Assembly: GCA_964499985.1 (NCBI GenBank)
Contig: CAZCMX010000059.1
Location: forward strand, 1-12,814
Source of the DNA: UBA5734 sp964499985
GTDB lineage: Bacteria; Bacillota; Clostridia; Saccharofermentanales; UBA5734
Direction: 5' to 3'
DNA: 12,814 bases
Part shown: one piece after another, positions 1-6,938 of the stretch
How positions within the stretch are numbered: the stretch's first letter is position 1
How the letters are laid out: the number at the start of each line of letters is the position of its first letter
Notes under the pieces: model-generated
The model's input: only the letters and a program-made list of their open reading frames with translations
Told to the model about the DNA's origin: nothing
Database searches by the model: none
Translations under genes and position numbers: made by a program

Positions 1-111
1 TAGCCAGGCTTGGCGCAAAGCCCGGCACTATTCCCGGCAATTGCCGCGCAGGTGGTCAGACTTGACGCGAGGGCCGGCACCTTCAGCGGCAATTGCCGCG
101 CAGGTGGCCAG
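1..111. repeat. 52-bp tandem repeat array, about two copies, cut by the window edge
   Basis: Positions 1-59 match 53-111 at an offset of exactly 52 bases, with 13 mismatches in 59 by my own alignment. The best conserved part (35-55 and 87-107) is identical over 21 bases and holds the palindrome CGGCAATTGCCG, followed by a GCGCAGGTGG tail. The rest of the unit, with a shared CCGGCAC block at 22-28 and 74-80, is less conserved. The period is not a multiple of three, so this is not coding repetition. The similarity stops near 111, so the array ends there on the right and continues beyond the left edge. It lies downstream of the last gene of the cluster. Its function is unknown; it could be a dispersed intergenic palindromic repeat. 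Confidence 0.75.
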
Positions 112-199
112 TTGTCACGTGTTGTTCGAGCTTTTCACTCGACCCGCGCTCATCCCAGGCCAGAAGCAGCCCCGGCACCGAAGCCAAACCTGGGCCGTT

Positions 200-856
200 T
201 CACCCCACCAGCTGGCGGCAGTCGGCGACGGTCAGGCCAGTAAAGCGGTCGACGACTCGGTCGGCTTCCTTCATGTCCTGGGCGACATAGTCGGGATTGG
301 CGAAGGCGATGCAGGCCATGCCGGCGGCTTTGGCGGCCAGCAGGCCATTTCTTGAATCTTCGATCACGACGCAGGTGGCCGGATCGACACCGAGTCGTTC
401 GGCGGCCAGCAGAAAGACATCCGGGAAAGGTTTGCCGTTCTGGCATTCGCCGCCGCTGGCAAAGGTGGAAAAGCAGTCTTTGACTCCGAAGGTTGCGACA
501 GTGTGGAGGATGTCGGTCATGGGCGATGATGAGGCGATGGCGAGGCGGATGCCGCTGGCATGGAGATGGCGGATCAGATCGAGCACGCCGGGGATCGGCT
601 TCATGCCTTCCTCGCGCAAGATGGTCTCGCGCAGAGTATTGGCCCGCTCGATCAATTGCTCGACCGATCCTTCCAGGGCAAATTTTTCTTTCAAGGTCGT
701 CCAGGTATAGATTGCGGTGGTGCCAAAGAAGGCATAATGATAGCTGACATCGACTTCCACGCCAAGCTCGTGCAAGAGCTGCTGTTTGGAGCGCAGGAAG
801 CTGTCTTCGGAATCGATGATGACGCCATCCATGTCAAAAATAACGGCTTTGAGCAT
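200..856 (-). CDS. HAD-superfamily hydrolase, beta-phosphoglucomutase / sugar-phosphatase type
   Basis: A 218-residue HAD enzyme of the usual length for the beta-phosphoglucomutase-like group. Visible motifs are motif I DMDGVIIDSE (nucleophile Asp8, acid/base Asp10), a helical cap at about 15-85, motif II Ser109 in ASSSP, motif III Lys142 in GKPFPD and motif IV Glu166-Asp167 in IEDSRNG. All catalytic positions are present, so it should be an active cytosolic phosphatase or phosphomutase. Members of this group act on small sugar phosphates, and the neighbouring sugar kinases make that likely here, but the substrate is not readable. The start ATG follows an AAGGAAAAAGGAT ribosome site. It is the last gene of the run and is separated from the kinase upstream by a long hairpin with a short T-run, so its expression may be lower than, or uncoupled from, the rest. 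Confidence 0.88.
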   Translation of the reverse strand: MLKAVIFDMDGVIIDSEDSFLRSKQQLLHELGVEVDVSYHYAFFGTTAIYTWTTLKEKFALEGSVEQLIERANTLRETILREEGMKPIPGVLDLIRHLHASGIRLAIASSSPMTDILHTVATFGVKDCFSTFASGGECQNGKPFPDVFLLAAERLGVDPATCVVIEDSRNGLLAAKAAGMACIAFANPDYVAQDMKEADRVVDRFTGLTVADCRQLVG

Positions 857-871
857 ATCCTTTTTCCTTGT

Positions 872-941
872 TCAATAAAAATCCAGCATAGCAGGCTGTG
901 CGAGATGAGGAGGTATCTCGAGCAGCTTTGTCTTGCTGGAT
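872..941 (-). terminator. Long hairpin with T-run between xylulokinase-like kinase and HAD genes (probable terminator/attenuator)
   Basis: On the minus strand an 8-bp outer stem (881-888 with 934-941) encloses an unequal internal loop. Inside that is a 12-position inner stem (895-906 with 915-926) with one G-A mismatch and one G-U pair, closed by an 8-base loop at 907-914. The RNA then reads AUUUUUAUUG, a short interrupted U-run. This has the form of an intrinsic terminator placed 25 bases after the kinase stop codon (966-968). The U-run is short, so partial read-through into the HAD gene is plausible. The loop reads ACCUCCUC in the transcript. Confidence 0.6.
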
Positions 942-965
942 AGTCAAACGACGCAGCTGATTGGA

Positions 966-2471
966 TCAGCAGCCGAAGTCTGTGCGATAAAGGGCGAACT
1001 TGTCATAGGTGGGGACGAGCGCCAGGTAGAGCGACTGGAAAATCTCATGCAGGCGATCATAGCGCTGGGCTGCCGCTGGGTCGGGCTGGATGGTATCGAG
1101 CAGTTCCAGCTTGGCGGTACCGGCGGACAGGTCGGCAAAATGGCCAATCGCTGTGCCGGCAATGATGGCTGCGCCTACTGTGGTGGCATGTTCGCTGGGG
1201 CTTTTCAGCCGGCTGACGGGAACATTCAGGACATCGGCGAGGATCTGGCGCCAGAGGCTGCTTTTGCCACCGCCACCGATCAGGTGCATGTGATTGATCA
1301 GGAGGCCATCATCGCGGTGCATGGCGACCGTGTCGCGCAGGGCCAGGGAAATGCCCTCGAGCACAGCCCGCAGGAGATGGGCGGTCTGGTGTTCCGGGGC
1401 CAGGCCGACAAAGGCACCGCGGGCGTCCGGATTGAAATGGGGCGTCCGTTCGCCGGCCAGGTAGGGCAGGAACAGGAGTCCATCTGAGCCGGGCGCCACG
1501 GAGGCAGCCAGGGTGTCGAACTGGCGCAGGTCCGGCACCTGGCAGGCGGCCTGGGCCCAGTCGATGGCGCGGCCGGCATTCTGGATCGTCCCGAAGGAAC
1601 CGACAGAATAACCGTCTCCGCTGACGATATTGAAATTGCGCATGGCCGGGTCAAGGACAGCCTTTTCGGACATGCAGGCGGTCCAGGCGGTGGTGCCGAG
1701 GCAGACATAGTGGTCACCGGCCCGGGCCGCACCGGCGCCGATGGCCGATCCGGCCCCGTCGCCGGCACCGGCTGCGACCGGGATGCCGGCGGGCAGGCCG
1801 AGGATGGCTGCGGTGGCCGGGCAAAGGCGGCCGACCAGATCCGTGCCGCGGTGCAATTCAGGCAGCTTGCCCAAATCAAGACCGAGCGTGGCATAGACAT
1901 CGCTGAAATACTCGAGTGTATGGACATTGATCAGGCAGGCATGCGACGCATCCGAATAGTCAGTCGAGTCCCAGGAACCGGTCAGCCAGCTGGTGACATA
2001 GTCTTTGGACTGGAGGAATTTGGCTGTCCGGTTGTAGGTGTCTGGCTGTTCTTCGCGAAACCAGAGCATTTTGGCCAGGGTCGAGGGGCCGGCGCGGTTG
2101 CCGGTCAGGGCATAGAGCTGGCCGGCGCCCAGCGTCTGGTCAATCGCTTCCGCCTGATTGCGCGAACGCGTATCGCCATGCAAAAGGTGGCGCGACAAAG
2201 GCTGGCCCTTGGTGTCGACAGGCAGGCAGCCAAGCATATGGCCTGTGACCGCGATCGCTTCGACCGACTGGGCCAGGGCTGGGTATTGCTGGTGCAAGTC
2301 CGCAATACAGGACCGGACGGCCTCGAGCCAATCGCCAGACTCCTGTTCGGATACGCCGCCGGGGGCGGTATAAGTCTGGATCCGGCGCTGACTGGAGGCC
2401 AGGACAGCCATTTCGGGTGAAACAAAGCTGACTTTGGTGGCCGTGGTGCCCAGGTCAATCGCGAGAATCAT
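966..2471 (-). CDS. FGGY-family carbohydrate kinase, xylulokinase-like
   Basis: A 501-residue cytosolic kinase that would phosphorylate a ketose with ATP. The N-terminal phosphate-binding loop is DLGTTATK (6-13). The sugar-side segment is GHMLGCLPVD (77-86). The catalytic base is Asp238 in GAGDGAGSAIG. The GERTPHFNPDARG segment (340-352) is very close to bacterial xylulokinases, and the ATP-site glycine run is GGGGKSSLW (399-407). The length fits xylulokinase (about 480-500). The substrate loop reads G-H-M-L-G where Escherichia coli XylB has G-Q-M-H-G, so the substrate may be a ketose other than D-xylulose, and I give no gene symbol. An AAGGAG ribosome site lies 8 bases before the ATG, 51 bases after the dehydrogenase stop. 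This is the second FGGY kinase in the cluster and differs clearly from the 535-residue one. Confidence 0.88.
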   Translation of the reverse strand: MILAIDLGTTATKVSFVSPEMAVLASSQRRIQTYTAPGGVSEQESGDWLEAVRSCIADLHQQYPALAQSVEAIAVTGHMLGCLPVDTKGQPLSRHLLHGDTRSRNQAEAIDQTLGAGQLYALTGNRAGPSTLAKMLWFREEQPDTYNRTAKFLQSKDYVTSWLTGSWDSTDYSDASHACLINVHTLEYFSDVYATLGLDLGKLPELHRGTDLVGRLCPATAAILGLPAGIPVAAGAGDGAGSAIGAGAARAGDHYVCLGTTAWTACMSEKAVLDPAMRNFNIVSGDGYSVGSFGTIQNAGRAIDWAQAACQVPDLRQFDTLAASVAPGSDGLLFLPYLAGERTPHFNPDARGAFVGLAPEHQTAHLLRAVLEGISLALRDTVAMHRDDGLLINHMHLIGGGGKSSLWRQILADVLNVPVSRLKSPSEHATTVGAAIIAGTAIGHFADLSAGTAKLELLDTIQPDPAAAQRYDRLHEIFQSLYLALVPTYDKFALYRTDFGC

Positions 2472-2522
2472 GGTTTAAACTCCTTTTTCAGGGGAAAAGT
2501 CAGACTCAAGGCCGCAGGAGGA

Positions 2523-3542
2523 TCAGGGGATGATCAGGATCTTGCCCAGCTTGCGGTAAGCCGGATCTTCAAAAACCTGGGCGATGTCTTTCAAGGCGAC
2601 GCGCGGGCCAAGCAGCGGCTCGATCTGGATGGCGCCACTTTCGATCAGGTTCAGGGAGCGCTGCAAGGTATAAGGATTGATGAACGAGGCGGTCAGGTGC
2701 AGCTCACGCCGGAAGACGTCGAAGGGCTTGAGAGCGATTTCACAGTCAGGGGGGGTCAGGCCGAACATCATGACGGTGCCGCCTTTGCCGCAAAGCCGGA
2801 TCGCTTCATTCACCGTCGCGCCGAGGCCGACACATTCGATGCTGACATCGACCGGTGGGTAGCCGTGTTCAGCCATGACGGCGGCGGGATCTGCTTCCTT
2901 CGGGTTGATGCAGAGTGTCGCGCCGAGGGCATAGGCCGCCGCATGCTTTTCCACGATCGGTTCAATCACTACGACGCGGGCAGCTCCGCTCTGCTTGGCC
3001 AGCTGGAGCATCATCAGGCCGATCGTGCCGGCACCGATCACAAGGACGGTGCTGCCGGCTTTGATCCGGGACAGGTCGATGCCATGCAGGCAGCAGCCGA
3101 CCGGCTCGCCCATCGCAGCCAGTTCCAGGGGCAGGCTGTCCGGGATCTTGTAGGCCTGCTTGGCCTTGAAGGTGCAGTACTCGGCAAAGCCACCGTGGGT
3201 GGTCGTGCCGATGCCGATCATGTTTTCGCAAAAATGGGCCTGGCCATTGCGGCAATAGTAGCAGGCGCCACAATAGTCATTGGGATCGACGCTGACCCGG
3301 TCGCCAACCTGGAGGCTGGTGACGGCACTGCCGACCTCGATGACGGTACCGGAGAACTCATGGCCCAGGACGGTCCCGGGCGGGCAATCCGCCGCCCCCT
3401 TGTCACCATGATAGATATGCAGGTCAGTCCCGCAGACGCCGCAGGCAGCGACTTTGATGACAATTTCATCCGGTTGTGGCTGGCGGACTTGGATATCCTC
3501 GACCGCGAGCTGATGTTTGCCTTTGAAGACAGCAGCCAACAT
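2523..3542 (-). CDS. Zinc-dependent medium-chain dehydrogenase (polyol/sorbitol dehydrogenase type)
   Basis: A 339-residue medium-chain dehydrogenase that would oxidise a secondary alcohol to a ketone with NAD. Catalytic zinc ligands are Cys37 (in VCGTD), His61-Glu62 (GHE) and Glu146 (GEP). The structural zinc set is Cys91, Cys94, Cys97 and Cys105. The cofactor fold has GAGTIG (170-175), with acidic Glu194 at the end of the second strand, which favours NAD over NADP. Known relatives include sorbitol, threonine, butanediol and arabitol-phosphate dehydrogenases; the polyol reading comes from the flanking sugar kinases. The start ATG follows AAGGGGG, which overlaps the stop of the kinase before it, with a 13-bp gap, so translation is probably coupled. 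It is a second, divergent member of the superfamily seen at 7736-8773, not a recent duplicate. Confidence 0.92.
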   Translation of the reverse strand: MLAAVFKGKHQLAVEDIQVRQPQPDEIVIKVAACGVCGTDLHIYHGDKGAADCPPGTVLGHEFSGTVIEVGSAVTSLQVGDRVSVDPNDYCGACYYCRNGQAHFCENMIGIGTTTHGGFAEYCTFKAKQAYKIPDSLPLELAAMGEPVGCCLHGIDLSRIKAGSTVLVIGAGTIGLMMLQLAKQSGAARVVVIEPIVEKHAAAYALGATLCINPKEADPAAVMAEHGYPPVDVSIECVGLGATVNEAIRLCGKGGTVMMFGLTPPDCEIALKPFDVFRRELHLTASFINPYTLQRSLNLIESGAIQIEPLLGPRVALKDIAQVFEDPAYRKLGKILIIP

Positions 3543-3555
3543 GGTTATACCCCCT

Positions 3556-5163
3556 TCAGCGCAGATACTCGACGGCAGCCCGTTCGATGGCCAGGCCCTG
3601 GGTATAGCGCTTCATGAATTCATTGTAGCCCGCCAGATCCACCGGATCCGGTTCGACCCGTGCGCCAAGCTTGCCGGCGAAGACGCGGTTGTTGAGGAAG
3701 TCGGGCAAGGTCTCGCCAGCCTGGCGGTTGACGGCATAGGCGGCCAGCAGGGCGATACCCCAGGCTCCCCCCTCCCCGGCTGTTTCCATGACGGAAATCG
3801 GCACGGTGGTGGCGGCGGCCATGATTTTCTGGCCGACTTCGCGGGTTTTGAAGAAGCCGCCATGGCCGCGGATTTCGTCAACTTCGACGCCTTCTTTTTC
3901 AAACAGGATGTTCAGGCCGGTGCGCAGCGCGCCAAAGGGTGTGAACAGCAGGACGCGCATGAAATTGGCCAGGTTGAACGTGTTTTGGGCCGAACGGACG
4001 ACCAGGGGCCGGCCTTCGGTGAAATGGGTGATATGCTCGCCGGAGACATAGCCATAGGCTAAAAGGCCGCCACAGTCGGGGTCACCCTTGAGGGCCATAT
4101 TGAGCAGCGTGTCGTAGAGCTTCGGCTTGGGGATATCCAGGCCGAGCTCGCGGGTCAGCTCGCCGAACAGGCCAATCCAGGCATCGTAGTCCGAGGTGCA
4201 GTTATTGGAGTGGACCATCGCAACCAGGCTGCCGTCCGGGGTCGTCACCAGGTCGATTTCCGGATAGGCCCTGGAGAGGTCCTTTTCGAGGACGATCATC
4301 GCGAAGACCGAGGTGCCGGCCGAGACATTGCCGGTGCGGACCGCGACACTATTGGTCGCGACCATGCCGGTGCCGGCATCGCCTTCCGGCGCACAGAACG
4401 GGATGCCCGGCTTGAGCTGGCCGGTGACATCGAGCAGCCTGACGCCCTCTGCAGTCAGGGAGCCGGCATTGTCACCGGATACCAGGACCTGCGGCAGGAT
4501 GTCGAGCAGCTTCCAGGCAAAGCCCTTGTCCTTCACCAGGGTGTCGAACTGGTCAGCAAAACGGGTATTGAACGAATGGGTGTGAAGGTCGATCGGGAAC
4601 ATGCCGGAGGCTTCGCCGATGCCCATGACGCGGCGGCCGGTCAATTTCCAGTGGACATAGCCAGCCAGGGTCGTCAGGTAGTCGATCTGGCCGACATGGT
4701 CTTCACCATTGAGGATGGCCTGGTAGAGATGGGCGACGCTCCAGCGCTGCGGAATCGGATAGTCGAACAGCGCGGTCAGGGCTTCGGAGGCCTGGCCGGT
4801 GATATTATTGCGCCAGGTGCGGAAGGGCACCAGCAGATTGCCATCTTTGTCATGGGTGATATAGCCATGCATCATGCCCGAAAATCCGATCGCGCCCGTC
4901 GTCTCGAGGACGACCCCGTAATCGGCCTGCACGCGCCGGGCCATGTCGCCATAACTTGCCTGGACACCCTGCCAGACGTCGTCCAGGTCATAGGTCCAGA
5001 TGCCATTGACCTGGCTGTTCTCCCAGTCGAAGCTGCCCGAGGCGATGGGGAAATTGTCCGGTCCGATCAGGACGGTCTTGATCCGGGTCGAGCCCAGCTC
5101 GATACCGATCGCGGTCCGGCCCTCGATAATGGCCTGGCGTATGGGGTTCTGATTGATTTCCAT
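3556..5163 (-). CDS. FGGY-family carbohydrate kinase, long (535-residue) form
   Basis: Sugar kinase of the FGGY family, an ATP-dependent phosphorylator of a ketose or related sugar. Motifs in order are the phosphate loop GIELGSTRIK (20-29), sugar-contact GMMHGY (96-101), catalytic base Asp262 in PEGDAGTGM, second phosphate motif SAGTSVFAM (281-289), RGHGGFFKT (432-440) and GEGGAWGIALLAA (463-475). The GHGGFFKT form and the length of about 535 set it apart from classic XylB-type enzymes. From memory it resembles the group that includes bifidobacterial xylulose kinases, but I am not certain of that placement. Xylulose, ribulose or another ketose are all possible. The ATG has an AAAGGAG site 8 bases upstream and a 29-bp gap after the small hypothetical gene. 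All key residues are present. Confidence 0.9.
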   Translation of the reverse strand: MEINQNPIRQAIIEGRTAIGIELGSTRIKTVLIGPDNFPIASGSFDWENSQVNGIWTYDLDDVWQGVQASYGDMARRVQADYGVVLETTGAIGFSGMMHGYITHDKDGNLLVPFRTWRNNITGQASEALTALFDYPIPQRWSVAHLYQAILNGEDHVGQIDYLTTLAGYVHWKLTGRRVMGIGEASGMFPIDLHTHSFNTRFADQFDTLVKDKGFAWKLLDILPQVLVSGDNAGSLTAEGVRLLDVTGQLKPGIPFCAPEGDAGTGMVATNSVAVRTGNVSAGTSVFAMIVLEKDLSRAYPEIDLVTTPDGSLVAMVHSNNCTSDYDAWIGLFGELTRELGLDIPKPKLYDTLLNMALKGDPDCGGLLAYGYVSGEHITHFTEGRPLVVRSAQNTFNLANFMRVLLFTPFGALRTGLNILFEKEGVEVDEIRGHGGFFKTREVGQKIMAAATTVPISVMETAGEGGAWGIALLAAYAVNRQAGETLPDFLNNRVFAGKLGARVEPDPVDLAGYNEFMKRYTQGLAIERAAVEYLR

Positions 5164-5192
5164 GCGGGCATCTCCTTTCAGGTTTCAGGCGA

Positions 5193-5669
5193 TCACAATT
5201 TGTAAGCGGCTTCGATCATTTTGCCCCGGATGGTCTCGACCAGGGCGGCAAAGTCACTGTAATAATGGGCCGTATTGAATTCCACCTGCAGGTCAGGATC
5301 CCTGACCTCACCGGTTGACACCTTCAAATGGCCGATCAACAGGCAGGTATTGAAGTCGAGGCACTTGATCTTGGGATAGAGGATATGGCGGATCCGGTAG
5401 CCGCCGGCTTCGATGGACAGGTTTTCCTTGCCCTCTTCCACCGCAATCAGGCCATAGTTGGTTGCAACCAGCAAGGTGGCGCCGGACAGGACACCCGATT
5501 TTTTGGTGGTGTCGGCATAGGAGCGATTGAGGTAGACCACATCCAGGATATCTTCTGTGGCGGCGAGGGCTTGTTCCTTTTTCAGGATGGTCTTGATGAT
5601 CTGGGGCATATCGTCGCGGCTGTCGAGGATTTTCTGGATTCTTGTTTCAAGTTCGGTAGTCATCATCAT
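5193..5669 (-). CDS. Conserved-looking protein of unknown function (possible PH-like beta-barrel)
   Basis: I do not recognise this 158-residue protein. It starts with a charged helical segment (about 4-40), followed by alternating beta-like stretches: LLVATNYGLIAV (66-77), YRIRHILYPKIKCLDF (91-106), a hydrophobic CLLIGHLKV (109-117) and LQVEFNT (127-133), then a C-terminal helix (136-156). This order resembles bacterial PH-like/YokE-type domains, which is an inference from pattern only. There is no signal peptide or membrane span, so it is probably cytosolic. An AGAAGG site overlapping the stop of the regulator gene precedes three consecutive ATG codons; I use the first. The gap to the regulator is 14 bp and to the kinase 29 bp, so it belongs to the same transcription unit. 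Coding is supported by this packing and by GC-rich third positions. Confidence 0.8.
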   Translation of the reverse strand: MMMTTELETRIQKILDSRDDMPQIIKTILKKEQALAATEDILDVVYLNRSYADTTKKSGVLSGATLLVATNYGLIAVEEGKENLSIEAGGYRIRHILYPKIKCLDFNTCLLIGHLKVSTGEVRDPDLQVEFNTAHYYSDFAALVETIRGKMIEAAYKL

Positions 5670-5683
5670 TCACCATTTACCTT

Positions 5684-6817
5684 CTATTCGGTTGTCTCCA
5701 GGGCCGTGTCGAGGAATTCCTGGACAAAGTGAAGGGCGGCACCGGAGGCAATCGCTTCCATCTTGTTGCGGCATGGATAGAGGAAGCGGGCAGATGTCTC
5801 ACTGAAAGGGCTTTTCTCATCGACCTTGGCCTGAAGCTGAGGCATGTATTTGTCGATGAAGGGACCGATGTCGCCGCCGATGATGATCGAGCTGCCAAAC
5901 ATCATCCGGATTTCCGTGATGAGCGTGGCCAGATTCTGCAGATAAGTGTCCCAGATTTTCCTGATTTTCTCGTCGCCATTGTTCAGGCGGTCGAAAAAGG
6001 TGAACAGGTCGCCATTGGTCTGGCTGGACAAGACCTCGGCATTGCAGTAGGGGTCGAAGCAGCCTTTCTGGCCGCAATAGCAGGGCAAGCCATCCGGAAC
6101 CAGGTTGAGGTGGCCAAATTCGCTGCTGAACAGGCCATCGCCGAGATAGACCTTGTCCTGGATGAAGAGGGATCCGCCGATGCTGCTGCCCAGGCTGACA
6201 TAGCAAGCGTTGTGGATATCCGGCGAGCGGATGATCTCGGAAAAGCCGGCAGCAGCAGAGTCATGGATCAGCTTCGTTTTCAAGGTCAGATACCTGGCAA
6301 ATTCGGCCCGGGTCATGCCATTGTTATCAATGACGCGGCCATCATAGACGAATTCGCCGGTCCGGTCGATCAGACCGGGGATGGCAATGCCAACGCCAAG
6401 GATTTTCTCCCGCGCGATGCCGGCCATGGCAATGATGTTCTCAACCTCATTGCCGAGCACTCTCAAATAGTCATCATTGCGCTGATAATCTTTGCGGCGG
6501 TAGACGTATTTGATGATCTGGCCATCGAGGTCGACCACGATGCTCTTGATGTGGTGGCGGGAAATGTCCAGGCCGATGGCCACCCGGGCGTCGGGAATGT
6601 ACGAGTAGGCGACAGGATTCCTGCCGCCCGCTCGATTCACTACTTTGTTCTCACAGCTGATCAGTCCCAGTTCACTGAGGTAAGTCAGGTTCTGCGTCAC
6701 TGTCGGCAGGCTGAGTTGCAATTGATAGGCGATTTCCTGCTTGGTCGCCTGGCCTTGTTCACGCAGAAAAGAATAGATCCGCTTGCGATTGTCCGTTTTG
6801 ATGTCAGCGATATTCAT
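5684..6817 (-). CDS. ROK-family transcriptional regulator (XylR/NagC type)
   Basis: A 377-residue regulator with an N-terminal winged helix-turn-helix (about 8-60, recognition helix near SLPTVTQNLTYL at 36-47) fused to a ROK sugar-kinase fold. ROK marks are GLDISRHH (82-89), GVGIAIPGLID (141-151), EFGH (233-236) and the zinc motif formed by His236 with Cys246, Cys248 and Cys253 in CYCGQKGC. GGDIG lies at 314-318. Relatives bind a sugar through the kinase-like domain and release DNA, so it probably controls this cluster; repression is more common than activation in the family. There is no alternative in-frame start upstream and the ribosome site is poor, which suggests low expression. Its 121-bp upstream gap holds a perfect 14-bp palindrome and a hairpin, possible autoregulatory elements. 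Confidence 0.93.
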   Translation of the reverse strand: MNIADIKTDNRKRIYSFLREQGQATKQEIAYQLQLSLPTVTQNLTYLSELGLISCENKVVNRAGGRNPVAYSYIPDARVAIGLDISRHHIKSIVVDLDGQIIKYVYRRKDYQRNDDYLRVLGNEVENIIAMAGIAREKILGVGIAIPGLIDRTGEFVYDGRVIDNNGMTRAEFARYLTLKTKLIHDSAAAGFSEIIRSPDIHNACYVSLGSSIGGSLFIQDKVYLGDGLFSSEFGHLNLVPDGLPCYCGQKGCFDPYCNAEVLSSQTNGDLFTFFDRLNNGDEKIRKIWDTYLQNLATLITEIRMMFGSSIIIGGDIGPFIDKYMPQLQAKVDEKSPFSETSARFLYPCRNKMEAIASGAALHFVQEFLDTALETTE

Positions 6818-6858
6818 GTGAATCCGGTTTCTTTCTTCCGCGAGGCCAGGGGGCTCTG

Positions 6859-6876
6859 CTGCCGGAACGGCGGCAG
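6859..6876. other. Small GC-rich hairpin in the leader of the ROK gene
   Basis: The arms CTGCCG (6859-6864) and CGGCAG (6871-6876) enclose a 6-base loop. No T-run follows on the minus strand, so it is unlikely to be an intrinsic terminator. It lies about 40 bases before the regulator start and could affect message stability or translation. Confidence 0.4.
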
Positions 6877-6891
6877 ACGGTTCCCGCTATC

Positions 6892-6905
6892 CCCGAATAT
6901 TCGGG
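6892..6905. promoter_or_regulatory. Perfect 14-bp palindrome upstream of the ROK gene, operator candidate
   Basis: CCCGAATATTCGGG is a perfect palindrome in the 121-bp gap between the short-chain dehydrogenase and the regulator. A -10-like TATTCT lies just upstream of it on the minus strand (6924 to 6919), which would put the palindrome at about +7 to +20 of a regulator transcript. No good -35 box is seen. An autoregulatory operator is inferred, not shown. Confidence 0.4.
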
Positions 6906-6938
6906 TAGGGATGTTCCGAGAATAGCATAGTCTGCCCC

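Noticed and set aside
35..111. CRISPR-like look of a 25-base conserved block repeated after 27 bases
   Set aside because: The intervening 'spacers' are themselves similar between copies, only two units are visible and no cas gene is present; a degenerate 52-bp tandem repeat explains it.
154..194. Inverted repeat CCCAGG...CCTGGG just after the HAD stop, possible terminator
   Set aside because: The stem is only 6 bp with a 29-base interior and no T-run follows on the minus strand.
5729..6925. Long plus-strand reading frames opposite the genes (for example 5729-6925, 7781-8896, 2697-3617, 11309-12400)
   Set aside because: They mirror well-identified genes on the other strand, have no family motifs or ribosome sites, and are expected by-products of GC-rich coding sequence.
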